DNA from: Streptomyces sp. NBC_01237
Lineage (GTDB): Bacteria > Actinomycetota > Actinomycetes > Streptomycetales > Streptomycetaceae
Direction of reading: 5' to 3'
Assembly: GCF_035917275.1 (NCBI RefSeq)
Contig: NZ_CP108508.1
Coordinates: 868,001-932,000, forward strand
Length of the DNA stretch: 64,000 nt
Numbering within the stretch: the stretch's first letter is position 1; every line of letters starts with the position of its first letter. The translations under genes were made by a program, and so were the position numbers. Shown piece by piece: positions 7,939-17,010 of the stretch. The notes beneath the pieces are model-generated. The model had not been told where the DNA came from and made no database searches. It was given only the letters and a program-made list of their open reading frames with translations.

Positions 7939-9828
7939 ATGGACATGGAAGTCACGGCGTGGTCATCGCTGCACAGCGCGATGAACGCCCAGCAGGACCG
8001 GCGGCCCTTCTCCCGGGCCACCCTGGGCCGCATCGTGGCCTTCGCCCGGCCGCACCGCCGCCGGATGACCCGCTTTCTGCTGCTCAGCGTGGTCACCGCG
8101 CTGCTCGCGGTCGCCACGCCGGTACTCGCGGGGCGCGTCATCGACGCGATCGTGCAGGGCCGGGACACCGGCACGGTCACCCGGCTCGCCCTGCTGATCG
8201 CCCTCATCGCGGTCGCCGAGGCGGGGCTCGGTCTGCTCACCCGATGGCTGTCCTCCACCCTCGGCGAGGGGCTGATCCTCGATCTGCGCACCGCGGTCTT
8301 CGACCATGTGCAGCGGATGCCGGTCGCCTTCTTCACCAGGACCCGTACCGGCGCGCTCGTCAGCCGGCTGAACAACGACGTGATCGGCGCCCAGCGCGCC
8401 TTCAGCAATACGCTGTCCGGCGTCGTGTCCAACCTGGTGACCCTGTTGCTGACGCTCGCCGTGATGCTCACCATCTCCTGGCAGATCACCCTGCTCGCCC
8501 TGGTCCTGCTACCGGTGTTCGTCGTGCCCGCCCGCCGGACGGGAGCGAGGATGGCGGGCCTCCAGCGCGAGGCCGCCAACCACAACGCCACGATGGGCAC
8601 CCAGATGACGGAGCGGTTCTCCGCCCCCGGCGCGACCCTGATCAAGCTCTTCGGGCGCCCCGCCGACGAGTCCGCCGAGTTCGCCGCCAGGGCCGGCCGG
8701 GTACGGGACATCGGCATCCGTACGGCCATGGCGCAGGCCACGTTCATCACCGCCCTCACCCTGGTCTCCGCCCTGGCGCTCGCCCTGGTCTACGGGCTCG
8801 GCGGCTACTACGCCCTGCGCGGCAGCCTGGAACCGGGCGCCGTCGTGGCCCTCGCCCTGCTGCTGACCCGGCTGTACGCCCCGCTGACCGCGCTGGCCGG
8901 TGCCCGGGTCGAGGTGATGAGCGCCCTGGTCAGCTTCGAGCGGGTCTTCGAGATCCTCGACCTGAAACCCCTGATCGCCGAGAAGCCGGACGCCCGACAG
9001 GTTCCCGACGGTCCGGTGTCCGTGGAGTTCGACGGGGTCTCCTTCGGCTACCCGTCCGCCGACAAGGTCTCCCTCGCCTCCCTCGAAGAGGTCGCGACGC
9101 TCGACAGCCGCGGTGGCACCGAGGTCCTGCACGACATCTCCTTCCGGGCCGAGCCCGGCCGGATGATCGCCCTGGTCGGCTCCTCGGGCGCGGGCAAGTC
9201 GACGATCGCACAGCTGCTGCCCCGGCTGTACGACGCGGATTCCGGTTCGGTACGGCTGAACGGCGTCGATGTACGCGATCTGAGCACCGACTCGATCCGG
9301 GACACGCTCGGCATGGTCACCCAGGACGGGCACCTCTTCCACGAGTCCGTACGCGCCAACCTGCTCCTCGCCCGGCCAGGGGCCACCGAGGACGACATCT
9401 GGGACGCCCTGCGCCGGTCACGGCTCGACGGCCTGATCGCGTCCCTGCCCGAGGGTCTGGACACGGTGGTGGGCGAGCGCGGCTACCGGCTCTCCGGGGG
9501 CGAGCGGCAGCGGCTGACCATCGCCCGGCTGCTGCTGGCCCGCCAGCGGGTCGTCATCCTCGACGAGGCGACGGCCCACCTCGACTCCACCTCGGAGGCG
9601 GCCGTTCAGGAGGCCCTGGCCGAAGCGCTGGAGGGCCGGACGGCCGTGGTGATCGCCCACCGGCTCTCGACCGTACGTGCCGCCGATCTGATCCTGGTCA
9701 TCGAGGAGGGCCGGGTCGTGGAACGCGGCACGCACACCGAGCTGTTGGCCGCCCGGGGACGGTACGAGGAGCTGCACCGCACCCAGTTCGAGCGGCCCTC
9801 GGCCCCCGAGGCGCACCCCGTCCACTGA
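7939..9828 (+). CDS. ABC exporter half-transporter (fused TMD-NBD)
   Basis: The 629-residue protein has a six-helix type IV exporter membrane domain (about residues 35-330). An ATPase domain follows, with Walker A GSSGAGKST (about 412-420), signature LSGGERQR (about 517-524) and Walker B VVILDEATA (about 536-544). A stretch of about 20 residues (KVSLASLEEVATLDSRGG) sits between the A-loop region and the following strand and is longer than usual. The substrate cannot be read from sequence. Its SoxR-type promoter suggests export of a redox-active or toxic compound; S. coelicolor SoxR is known to control an ABC transporter gene. ATG 7939 is taken; ATG 7945 and 7981 are alternatives. Confidence 0.88.
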   Translation: MDMEVTAWSSLHSAMNAQQDRRPFSRATLGRIVAFARPHRRRMTRFLLLSVVTALLAVATPVLAGRVIDAIVQGRDTGTVTRLALLIALIAVAEAGLGLLTRWLSSTLGEGLILDLRTAVFDHVQRMPVAFFTRTRTGALVSRLNNDVIGAQRAFSNTLSGVVSNLVTLLLTLAVMLTISWQITLLALVLLPVFVVPARRTGARMAGLQREAANHNATMGTQMTERFSAPGATLIKLFGRPADESAEFAARAGRVRDIGIRTAMAQATFITALTLVSALALALVYGLGGYYALRGSLEPGAVVALALLLTRLYAPLTALAGARVEVMSALVSFERVFEILDLKPLIAEKPDARQVPDGPVSVEFDGVSFGYPSADKVSLASLEEVATLDSRGGTEVLHDISFRAEPGRMIALVGSSGAGKSTIAQLLPRLYDADSGSVRLNGVDVRDLSTDSIRDTLGMVTQDGHLFHESVRANLLLARPGATEDDIWDALRRSRLDGLIASLPEGLDTVVGERGYRLSGGERQRLTIARLLLARQRVVILDEATAHLDSTSEAAVQEALAEALEGRTAVVIAHRLSTVRAADLILVIEEGRVVERGTHTELLAARGRYEELHRTQFERPSAPEAHPVH

Positions 9829-9834
9829 ACCACC

Positions 9835-9879
9835 GGCCGCCGGGAGCGCCCCGCCCTCCGCCCCACCGGCCCGGCGGCC
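9835..9879. terminator. Inverted repeat between convergent genes, possible terminator
   Basis: GGCCGCCGGG (9835-9844) and CCCGGCGGCC (9870-9879) form a perfect 10-bp stem with a 25-nt loop, just after the ABC exporter stop and before the convergent FkbM stop. The position suits a bidirectional terminator; no T-tract is present, as is common in this GC range. Confidence 0.4.
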
Positions 9880-9901
9880 GATACCGGCCCGGCCTCACGT
9901 G

Positions 9902-10813
9902 TCAGGCGTACTCCTTCTCCCGCGGCGCGAAGATCAGGTTCCGGCTCTTGTCCGGTCGCTCCTCGGTGACCGGGACGAGCCGGCCCTCCGCCTCCGAGAT
10001 CCAGCGGAAGGTGTAGTCGAGATCGGCGAACGGCTCGGTGAGGGAGGCCAGTTGGGTGGACTGCAGGGCCTCCAGAATGATGACGGGGCGGTCACGCTCG
10101 ATGAGGCGACGGGCCCCGGCCAGCACCCGGGGCTCGTGCCCCTCGACATCGATCTTGATCAGGTCGACCGGGGTGTCCCCCAGCTTCTCGTCCAGGGTGC
10201 ACAGCTGGACGCGCGTGGTGAACGCGCCGGCCACCGGCCGGGCGAACTCCTCCAGCGAGGAGCCGGTGGACAGCAGATTGGCCAGCGGGAAGCGGATGTT
10301 GATGTCCGCGCTCCCGGCCCGGTCGGAGACCCCGTTCTGGTGCAGCACGAGGTTCCTGATCCCGTTCGCCCGGTGGTTGACCGCCAGTCTGGCGTGGATC
10401 GGGGGCACCGGCTCGAACGCGTGCACCGTGGCCCCGGGGGCGGCGAGGGCCGCGATCATCGCGTAGTAGCCGACGTGCGCACCGACGTCGAGCACCGTGC
10501 GGCTCGCGGCGGCCAGCCGGCTCCAGTGGTACAGGCTTCCCTGTTCGTAGCCGAACCGGCCGTTCCATACGGTGTCGAGGGCGACGGCCTCGTCGTTGAC
10601 GCAGAACATGACGAACGCGGGGCAGAGGCCCGACTCGACCTCCACCCACCCGTGGTACGGGAACGCCTTCCGGTGGCCCGTGAGGATGTCCGAGGTCGTG
10701 ACCGGCCGGGTCCGCGCGGCCTGCCGTACGGTCCGCCGGTTCATCTCGTCGAGATCACGGACCCGGGTGCCGCGCGACGCGCCGTCCGACGAGGTCTTGC
10801 GGAGGATCTTCAC
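9902..10813 (-). CDS. FkbM-family SAM-dependent methyltransferase
   Basis: The 303-residue protein contains a class I methyltransferase core with the SAM-binding motif VLDVGAHVGYYAM (about residues 103-115), followed by VHAFEPVPP, and the FkbM-typical acidic motif DLIKIDVEGHEPRVLAGA (about 218-235). FkbM enzymes O-methylate hydroxyls of sugars or natural products; the substrate here is unknown. GTG 10813 is chosen because GGAG is 5 bases upstream; the longer frame to 10930 adds arginine-rich noncoding residues. No biosynthetic cluster surrounds it. It is about 155 bp downstream of the PucR-type regulator gene on the same strand. Confidence 0.8.
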   Translation of the reverse strand: MKILRKTSSDGASRGTRVRDLDEMNRRTVRQAARTRPVTTSDILTGHRKAFPYHGWVEVESGLCPAFVMFCVNDEAVALDTVWNGRFGYEQGSLYHWSRLAAASRTVLDVGAHVGYYAMIAALAAPGATVHAFEPVPPIHARLAVNHRANGIRNLVLHQNGVSDRAGSADINIRFPLANLLSTGSSLEEFARPVAGAFTTRVQLCTLDEKLGDTPVDLIKIDVEGHEPRVLAGARRLIERDRPVIILEALQSTQLASLTEPFADLDYTFRWISEAEGRLVPVTEERPDKSRNLIFAPREKEYA

Positions 10814-10967
10814 ACGTGCTCCAGGGGAGGGATGAGGAAGGGGCGGCCGGGCACGTCGATGCTGCCGACAGTGGGAGTGCGCCGGGGGTCGGCAGGGTGA
10901 ACACCGTGCGAAACCTCCCCCGTTCAGCACCGGGGACGGCGGATGGCGGGACGGCGGGCCATGGATC

Positions 10968-12191
10968 TCACTGCGCCCCGAGCTGCTCCACGGCGGCCAG
11001 GGCCAGGGACAGTTCGACCGCGCCGGCCGGGTCGGTGAGTGTCCGTCCGGTGAGCTGCTCCAGGCGCCGCAGCCGGTTGGAGACGGTGTTGCGGTGGCAG
11101 TACAGGCGCTCGGCCGCGACGAGCGAGGAGCCGCCCGCCCGGAGCCAGACGCCGAGCGTGGTCAGCAGCGTGCCGCACTCCTCCGCGGGGAGCGCGAGGA
11201 CCCGCCCCAGAACCACCGTACGCAGCCGTCTGGCCAGGTCCGACTGGGCGGCGACCAGGGCGTCGGGCAGCCGTTCGTCGAGCAGCACGGTCGGCGCCCC
11301 GCCGGGCCGCCAGGTCCGCAGGGCCAGTTCGGCCAGCCAGCGGGCCCGCCCGAGGTCGGCCAGGGAGCCCACCACCGGGCTGACCCCGGCCCGTACGTCG
11401 TAGCCCGCCAGGTGCTTGCGGAGGTCCTCGGGGCTGCCACTGCCCAGGGGCACCAGCCCGGTCTCGCCGTCCGCCCTGATCCGCCAGAGGATGCGCAGGC
11501 CCGAGAAGAGTTCGGCGCCGGGATCGGACGACGGCGGGAGCGCACCGGGGACCGGGCGCAGGACGATGACGGCGTAGCGGCCGCGTTCGGGGAGCCCCAG
11601 GCGGGCGGCGGCCTCGGACGCGAGCCCGGCGGCCACTCCCGATCCGTCGAGCAGGGCGTCGAGCAGCGAGTGGCGGCGCTCCTGGTCGCGGGCCGCACGG
11701 GCGGCCTCGGCCTGGCGGTAGGACTCGGCGACGGCGTCGGTGATCTGTTCCAGGACGTCCCAGACGACGGCGGCCGCGGGCAGCAGCACGGGCAGGGCGG
11801 TGGGGTGACGCTCGGCGATCACCTCGTACATCATCTCCCACAGCAGCCTGCCGCCCCGGCGGTAGCTGTGCAGCAGGGAGGCCAGCGGCAGCCCCTGTTC
11901 GATGCGACGGCTCCCGGTGCTCATGGCGTCGTGGAGGTCCACCGGCAGGTTCTGCGCGGCCTGGGCGACACCGGTGAGCGCCTGGCAGAGGTTGCGATGG
12001 ATGCGGTCGCCCAGTTCCTTGCGGCCGATCAGCCTGGCGTACGCGGGGTCCTCGACGAGGATCTGCGCGGCCATCCGGTCGGCCGCCGGGGCGAACCGGC
12101 TCCGCAGCTCGTCCCGTACCTCCCCGATGAGCAGGGGCACACTGACGGGCGGCGCACCGTCTGTGCGGGGTGACAGCGTCGTCGGCTCCAT
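10968..12191 (-). CDS. PucR/CdaR-type helix-turn-helix regulator
   Basis: The 407-residue protein has a long N-terminal helical sensor region (about 1-170, with IHRNLCQALTGVAQA), a GGDEF-like middle domain (about 180-300) and a PucR C-terminal HTH (about 350-385, with YCHRNTVSNRLRRLEQLTG). Such regulators control catabolic genes. It starts at ATG 12191, divergent from the secreted lipase gene, with the acyl-CoA ligase gene next. It therefore probably regulates lipid or fatty-acid use; the inducer is not known. The 207-bp divergent region holds the promoters, but no clear operator palindrome was recognised. Confidence 0.82.
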   Translation of the reverse strand: MEPTTLSPRTDGAPPVSVPLLIGEVRDELRSRFAPAADRMAAQILVEDPAYARLIGRKELGDRIHRNLCQALTGVAQAAQNLPVDLHDAMSTGSRRIEQGLPLASLLHSYRRGGRLLWEMMYEVIAERHPTALPVLLPAAAVVWDVLEQITDAVAESYRQAEAARAARDQERRHSLLDALLDGSGVAAGLASEAAARLGLPERGRYAVIVLRPVPGALPPSSDPGAELFSGLRILWRIRADGETGLVPLGSGSPEDLRKHLAGYDVRAGVSPVVGSLADLGRARWLAELALRTWRPGGAPTVLLDERLPDALVAAQSDLARRLRTVVLGRVLALPAEECGTLLTTLGVWLRAGGSSLVAAERLYCHRNTVSNRLRRLEQLTGRTLTDPAGAVELSLALAAVEQLGAQ

Positions 12192-12398
12192 GGCCGGTGA
12201 GGGTGGCACGCCCCGGCCGGAAACGGGAGACCCCTGACCGGAATTCCTTGCCGCCACTGTGCACGGCGCACAACGCGGCACCGTCGGGTTTGGCACCCGG
12301 CAACCGATCCCGCCTCCGGCCTCGCGGTCCGGGACCCGGTGGTGCTGCCATGTGCGCCGACCCGGAGCCGCCGGGTCGACGACATCCGGGAGGGCATC

Positions 12399-13367
12399 AT
12401 GTCCATCCGCATCCGGCTTCGGCGCACGGGACGCGCCGCGGCTCTGTGCGCGGCCGGGATCCTCATCACCGCCGGCCTCGGCGCCACCCACGCCGCGGCA
12501 GCCACCCCCACCGCTTCCCCCACCCCCACGACCCCCACCACCACCGCTGCCGCGTCCACCGCCGACGCCGGAGGTGCGATCGACGCGGCCAAGGCGCTGC
12601 AGGCGGTCGCGCTGCCCGGCGCGAACGACTGGAACTGCAAGCCGGGCGCCGCACACCCGCGCCCGGTCGTCCTGGTGCACGGCACCTTTGTGACCGGCAC
12701 CCTGAACTGGATCGAGCTGGCCCCGCTGCTGAAGGCCAGGGGCTATTGCGTGTTCGCGCCGACGTACGGCCGGATGCCCAACATCCCGGCGCTGGCCGCG
12801 ATCGCCCCGATGGAGCGGTCGGCCGCCGAGCTGAAGACCTTCGTCGACGGTGTTCTCGCAGCGACCGGCGCTTCGAAGATCGACATGGTCGGGCACTCCC
12901 AGGGCGGGCTGCTGCCGCGCTACTACCAGAAGTTCCTGGGCGGGGCGGAGAAGACCGAGAGGTACATCGCGCTCGCTCCGACCAGCCACGGCACCACCCT
13001 GTCCGGCCTCGCCACCCTGTTGCAGAGCATCAAGGGCGCACCGGAGGCGCTGTTGGAGAGCTGGTGCCCCGGCTGCCTGGACCAGACCCCCGGTTCGGCG
13101 TTCCTGCAGAAGGTCAACGCGGGCGGGGACACCGCGCCCGGCGTCGAGTACACCGTGATCTCCACGAAGCTCGACTACATCGTGACACCGGTCGCTTCGC
13201 AGTTCCTCCAGGGGCCGAACGTCCGCAACCTCTACACCCAGGACATGTGCTGGTACGACCTGGCCCAGCACGCCACGATGCAGGTCGACTCCGAGGTGCT
13301 GCACGAGGTGATGAACGTCCTCGATCCGGCCAACGCCACCAGGACGGGCTGCCGCATCCTCCCGTGA
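12399..13367 (+). CDS. Secreted lipase (lipase class 2 / alpha-beta hydrolase)
   Basis: The 322-residue protein begins MSIRIRLRRTGRAAALCA, a Sec signal peptide ending near GATHAAAA (about residue 35), then a Thr/Pro/Ala-rich linker. The hydrolase domain has the oxyanion strand PVVLVHGTF (about 88-96) and the nucleophile elbow GHSQGG (about 164-169), followed by a late Asp and His (KLDYIVTP and QHATMQ). The pattern matches extracellular triacylglycerol lipases of actinomycetes (Pfam Lipase_2). Four cysteines in the mature part could form disulfides. GGGAGG precedes ATG 12399. The next gene, an acyl-CoA ligase, could activate the released fatty acids. Confidence 0.85.
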   Translation: MSIRIRLRRTGRAAALCAAGILITAGLGATHAAAATPTASPTPTTPTTTAAASTADAGGAIDAAKALQAVALPGANDWNCKPGAAHPRPVVLVHGTFVTGTLNWIELAPLLKARGYCVFAPTYGRMPNIPALAAIAPMERSAAELKTFVDGVLAATGASKIDMVGHSQGGLLPRYYQKFLGGAEKTERYIALAPTSHGTTLSGLATLLQSIKGAPEALLESWCPGCLDQTPGSAFLQKVNAGGDTAPGVEYTVISTKLDYIVTPVASQFLQGPNVRNLYTQDMCWYDLAQHATMQVDSEVLHEVMNVLDPANATRTGCRILP

Positions 13368-13416
13368 CACCGCCGCAACGCCCGTAGCCGCCCTTCCCGT
13401 TCACCAGGAGACCCCT

Positions 13417-15054
13417 GTGCTCAGCACCATGCAGCGTCATCCCCTGACCGTGACCACCCTGCTGCGTCACGGCGCCACCGTGCACGGCCGCAGCGAGGCG
13501 GTCACCTGGACGGGCGGGGCGGCCCGGCGCGCCACCTACGCGGAAGTCGCTCTCAGGGCGACCAGGCTGGCGGCCGCACTGCGCGGCCTCGGCGTCACCG
13601 GCGACCAGCGGGTGGCCACCCTGATGTGGAACAACCAGGAACACCTGGAGGCGTATCTCGCCATCCCCTCCATGGGCGCCGTGCTCCACACGCTCAATCT
13701 GCGGCTGCCCGCCGATCAGTTGCGGCACATCGCCCGTCATGCCGAGGACCGCGTCGTCCTGGCGGACGCGAGCCTGGTTCCGCTGATCGCCCCACTGCTG
13801 CCCGGACTGCCCGCTGTCGGGCACCTCGTCGTCGTGGGCGAGGGACCGCTGCCGCACCTCCCCGGAGTACGGGTCCACCGCTACGAGGAACTGCTCGCCT
13901 GCGCACCGAGGGACTTCGACTGGCCGGAGATCGACGAGGACGCGGCTGCCGCGATGTGCTACACCTCCGGAACCACCGGCGATCCCAAGGGAGTTGTCTA
14001 CTCCCACCGTTCGATCTATCTGCACTCCATGCAGGTGTGCATGCCGGAAGCCCTCTGCCTGGACGACACGAAGCGCGCCCTCGCCGTCGTGCCGATGTTC
14101 CACGCCATGGCCTGGGGAATGCCGTACGCCGCCTTCATGGCCGGCGCCTCCCTCCTCCTGCCCGGCCCCCATCTCCAGGCCGAACCGCTGGCCGGGTTCA
14201 TCGCCGCCGAGAAGCCGCACACGGCCGCCGCCGTGCCCACCGTCTGGGCGGCGCTGCTGGCCCACCTCGACACGCACGGCGGCGACATGTCCTCGCTGCG
14301 CGAGGTCCTGGTCGGCGGTGCGGCCTGCCCGCCGTCGCTGATGACCGGCTTCGAGGAGCGGCACGGCGTACGGGTCGTCGCCGCCTGGGGCATGACCGAG
14401 ACCTCACCGCTCGGTACGGTCGCCAGGGCGCCGCATCATGTCCGCTCCCCGGAAGGGGCCATGCTCTACCGCTCCACGGCCGGCCGGCCCCCGGCGGGGG
14501 TCGAACTCCGGCTCACCCGTGAGGACGGCACGGTTCTGGCGAACGACGGTGCGACGGTGGGAGAGGTCGAGGTCCGGGGCCCGTGGGTGACCGGCTCGTA
14601 CCACCTCGTCGGGGCGCCGTCCGACAAGTTCAACGGTGGCTGGCTGCGTACCGGCGACCTCGGCACCCTCACCTCCGACGGCTATCTGCGCCTGACGGAC
14701 CGGGCGAAGGACGTCATCAAGTCGGGCGGTGAGTGGATCTCGTCGGTCGAGCTGGAGAACCATCTGATGGCCCACCCCGCGGTCCGGGAGGCGGCGGTGA
14801 TCGGCGTCCCGGACGACCGGTGGGACGAGCGCCCGCTCGCCGTGGTGGTCTGGGCCGGGGAGGCGGGCGACTACACCGGGCTGCGTGCCCACCTCGGTGA
14901 CCGGGTCGCCCGCTGGCAGCTCCCGGAGCGCTGGTCGGCCCTGCCGGAGATCCCCAGGACCAGCGTCGGCAAGTTCGACAAGAAGGAACTGCGCCGCCGG
15001 TACGCACAGGACGAGCTTCCCGTCGAGCGGCTGTCGCCGTCGGCGGTGGTGTAG
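13417..15054 (+). CDS. Long-chain fatty-acid-CoA ligase (AMP-binding enzyme)
   Basis: The 545-residue protein shows the adenylate-forming signature [16 protein letters not shown] (about residues 180-195), the A5 motif [12 protein letters not shown] (about 326-337), [11 protein letters not shown] (about 409-419) and the C-terminal Lys in [11 protein letters not shown] (about 514-524). It converts fatty acids to acyl-CoA through an acyl-AMP intermediate, the first step of beta-oxidation. The GTG start at 13417 has AGGAG 6 bases upstream. It lies 49 bp after the secreted lipase on the same strand, so lipase and ligase probably form a lipid-use operon controlled by the divergent PucR-type regulator. 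Confidence 0.88.
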   Translation: MLSTMQRHPLTVTTLLRHGATVHGRSEAVTWTGGAARRATYAEVALRATRLAAALRGLGVTGDQRVATLMWNNQEHLEAYLAIPSMGAVLHTLNLRLPADQLRHIARHAEDRVVLADASLVPLIAPLLPGLPAVGHLVVVGEGPLPHLPGVRVHRYEELLACAPRDFDWPEIDEDAAAAMCYTSGTTGDPKGVVYSHRSIYLHSMQVCMPEALCLDDTKRALAVVPMFHAMAWGMPYAAFMAGASLLLPGPHLQAEPLAGFIAAEKPHTAAAVPTVWAALLAHLDTHGGDMSSLREVLVGGAACPPSLMTGFEERHGVRVVAAWGMTETSPLGTVARAPHHVRSPEGAMLYRSTAGRPPAGVELRLTREDGTVLANDGATVGEVEVRGPWVTGSYHLVGAPSDKFNGGWLRTGDLGTLTSDGYLRLTDRAKDVIKSGGEWISSVELENHLMAHPAVREAAVIGVPDDRWDERPLAVVVWAGEAGDYTGLRAHLGDRVARWQLPERWSALPEIPRTSVGKFDKKELRRRYAQDELPVERLSPSAVV

Positions 15055-15103
15055 CCGGGCCTCGCGCACGGCCGGGGTCCGCAGCCCGCGACGGGGTGTT
15101 CCG

Positions 15104-15355
15104 TCAGACGCGCTCGGCGGTCCTCCACCGCCGCAGCGCGTGCCTGCCGCAGCGGCGCCACTCCTTCGGCGGCACACGGACCCGATGGCCGCCGTTGGTG
15201 ACCAGCGCGTTCACCGACGTCATGGGGTCCGCCGCCATCGTCCTGGCCAGCAGGACTCCGACCACGAGCGGGAGCAGCGTCACGGCCAGGGCGGTTCCGG
15301 CGGTGGTGACGTGCTGGATGCGCGGGTGCCGCGGCGCTTCGGAGTCGTTGTTCAT
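15104..15355 (-). CDS. Small hypothetical membrane protein
   Basis: The 83-residue product (MNNDSEAPRHPRIQHV...) has one hydrophobic segment around residues 19-38 (TALAVTLLPLVVGVLLA) and a basic C-terminal tail with several Arg and Trp residues. No family is recognised. It is supported by a clean ATG start with GGGA upstream and by codon third positions typical of the window. It is convergent with the acyl-CoA ligase gene. Confidence 0.5.
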   Translation of the reverse strand: MNNDSEAPRHPRIQHVTTAGTALAVTLLPLVVGVLLARTMAADPMTSVNALVTNGGHRVRVPPKEWRRCGRHALRRWRTAERV

Positions 15356-15468
15356 GCCGTCATCCCACCAGTTGGCGGCCCACGGCGAATCGGAGAAGAT
15401 ACTCAGCCGCCGGTTGTCACCTACTCAGAACTCGAACGGGGCAGTAAGCCGGCTGCCCCTCGCGGCCG

Positions 15469-16149
15469 CTACGGCACTGTCACGTGCTGAACGATGGTGT
15501 CCTCGCAGGGCCCCTCGGCGAAGACCTTGAGCGCTTCGTGCTCGTCGGTGTCGGCGTCGAGCCGCCACCGCAGCTTGGTCGCCACCCATTCGGCGATGTA
15601 GCGGCAGTGCTCCGCCGGCACCGGCGGCAGCCAGTCGGCCGGGTCGCGGTCGCCGCGCTGCTTGGCGGTACGGGCCGTGATCGCGGTCAACGAGGTGCTC
15701 GCGCCCTGGTCGTTGGCGTACGCCTCACGCCGGGCCGCGGTCCACTTCGACGCCCCCGATCCCCATGCCTCGGCGAGCTGCACGGTGTGGACGACTTGCA
15801 GGGCACCGGGCTCGGTGGTCTCCTGACCGTCGTAGTTCGACCGCCATCTGCCGCCCGACAGCACGCATCCGGCGCCGGTCCTCGGCTCCTCGATCGCCTC
15901 CTCCAGCAGCACCTCGCCCCGGGTGTCGCAGCCGTCCTCGGGGTCCTGGCCCGCGTTCCAGTGAGGGAACGCACCGGGTGTGAAGCCGCCGCTGTGTTCC
16001 GGGACGACGGGGACCTTGCCCACGGCGTCCGCCAGCGTGGTGACCCCGGCGGCACGGGCGGGCGAGGGCGGGCCGAAGGCGGGGAGGGCGAGAGCCAGGA
16101 CGCCGACGAGGGTGAGGGCGCCGGCACCGCGGCACCAGTTCGTGATCAT
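15469..16149 (-). CDS. Secreted HNH-type protein (DUF1524 family) with altered catalytic motif
   Basis: The 226-residue product starts MITNWCRGAGALTLVGVLAL, a Sec signal peptide ending near ARAAG (about residue 34). The rest follows the secreted DUF1524 nuclease pattern: CDTRGEVLLEE, LAEAWGSGASKW, YAND, GDRDPADWLPP, CRYIAEWVATKLRW and a late Cys. Family members normally have an Asp-His pair (DxDHVVPLAEAW) and an Asn in NRSKGD. Here these read VVHTVQLAEAW and ARTAKQRGD, so the Asp and the Asn are replaced while one His remains. It is likely a nuclease-fold protein with reduced or lost activity. The GAGGG ribosome-binding site is close to ATG 16149; a GTG at 16227 is an alternative. Confidence 0.65.
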   Translation of the reverse strand: MITNWCRGAGALTLVGVLALALPAFGPPSPARAAGVTTLADAVGKVPVVPEHSGGFTPGAFPHWNAGQDPEDGCDTRGEVLLEEAIEEPRTGAGCVLSGGRWRSNYDGQETTEPGALQVVHTVQLAEAWGSGASKWTAARREAYANDQGASTSLTAITARTAKQRGDRDPADWLPPVPAEHCRYIAEWVATKLRWRLDADTDEHEALKVFAEGPCEDTIVQHVTVP

Positions 16150-16434
16150 GTCCCTCTGGATAGCGGGTGCCGGACCGTGGGCGGGTCCCGAAACCGCTGA
16201 CTCACCCGCGCGGGGGCGGAAGTTCACCGCGGAGGGTCATGCGCCCGCGCCCGGCGTGTACGGCAGGGGCAGTACGGACAACGGCCTGCACGTGCACGAC
16301 GACGTGACGCCCCCCGTCACGAAGGATTGCGGTACTCCCCCGGTCCCGGATCCGCCCCGCCTCGTCGCGGGCTCCGGCCCGGAGGGCGCAGCACCACCGT
16401 CCCGTCGCACGATCCAGTCTGGAGCGCCTCCTTC

Positions 16435-16530
16435 GTGGCTACCTTCCTCTACCGGCTAGGCCGTCTGTCCTTCCGGAAACGGCGACTCGTCGTCCTGATC
16501 TGGGTGGCGCTGCTCGCCGCCGGGCGGCTC
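16435..16530 (+). pseudogene. N-terminal fragment of an MMPL-family transporter
   Basis: From GTG 16435 the frame reads ATFLYRLGRLSFRKRR then a hydrophobic run VVLIWVALLAAG, which is the usual beginning of actinobacterial MMPL (RND-type) lipid or drug exporters. Resemblance stops after about 30 codons, where the proline- and serine-rich continuation is unrelated. Family members have about 700 residues. GGAG lies 11 bases before the GTG. The fragment is joined to a response-regulator remnant in another frame. Confidence 0.6.
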
Positions 16531-16550
16531 CGCGCTCACGCCGGAAGCCG

Positions 16551-16862
16551 TCCCTCCTCTCGCCCGTCGCGATCCGTTCGCTCATCAGCCGCTATCTCGC
16601 CCGTCCCGAGCCGGAGCTCTCGGCGCCGGAGGACCTGGCCGTACTGACCGCACGCGAACGCGAAGTCATGGCGCAGGCGGCCGAGGGGCTTTCGAACACC
16701 GAGATCGCCGGGCCGATGCACCTGAGCCCGCTGACCGTACGCACCCATGTCCACCGGGCCATGTCCAAGCTGCACTCCCGGGACCGGGCCCAGTTGGTGG
16801 TCATCGCCTACCGGACGGGTCTCGTCCGCGTGACACCGCCCCGGCCGCCCGCCGCCCGGTGA
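16551..16862 (+). pseudogene. C-terminal part of a NarL/LuxR-type response regulator
   Basis: Reading from 16551 gives SLLSPVAIRSLISRYL, the usual linker of NarL regulators, then a complete LuxR HTH: LTAREREVMAQAAEGLSNTE and LTVRTHVHRAMSKLHSRDRA, ending at TGA 16860-16862. The whole receiver domain (about 120 residues) is missing and no good start precedes the linker. ATG 16668 would give a 64-residue piece lacking the first HTH helix. MMPL genes and NarL-type systems are often neighbours in streptomycetes, so an internal deletion that fused two neighbouring genes explains both fragments. Confidence 0.65.
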
Positions 16863-17010
16863 CGGCAGCGGGTCTCCCGACAGGTCAGCCGGTTCTCCGG
16901 TGCGGACGGCGGGTGTCCCGATGGGCGTCGACTGCCGCGTGGACGTTGAGGGCCGCCGGGAATGATGCGACGATCCCGGGGAACCGCCGGGCAAGGGAAG
17001 GACCGACTTC

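Noticed and set aside
12192..13370. Minus-strand extension of the PucR-type regulator across the lipase gene
   Set aside because: The frame is open to 13370, but the upstream residues are low-complexity and lie opposite a well-supported lipase with a signal peptide and GHSQGG. The regulator domain begins at ATG 12191.
15081..15103. Possible terminator between the acyl-CoA ligase and the small membrane protein genes
   Set aside because: Only weak, mismatched stems can be drawn there.
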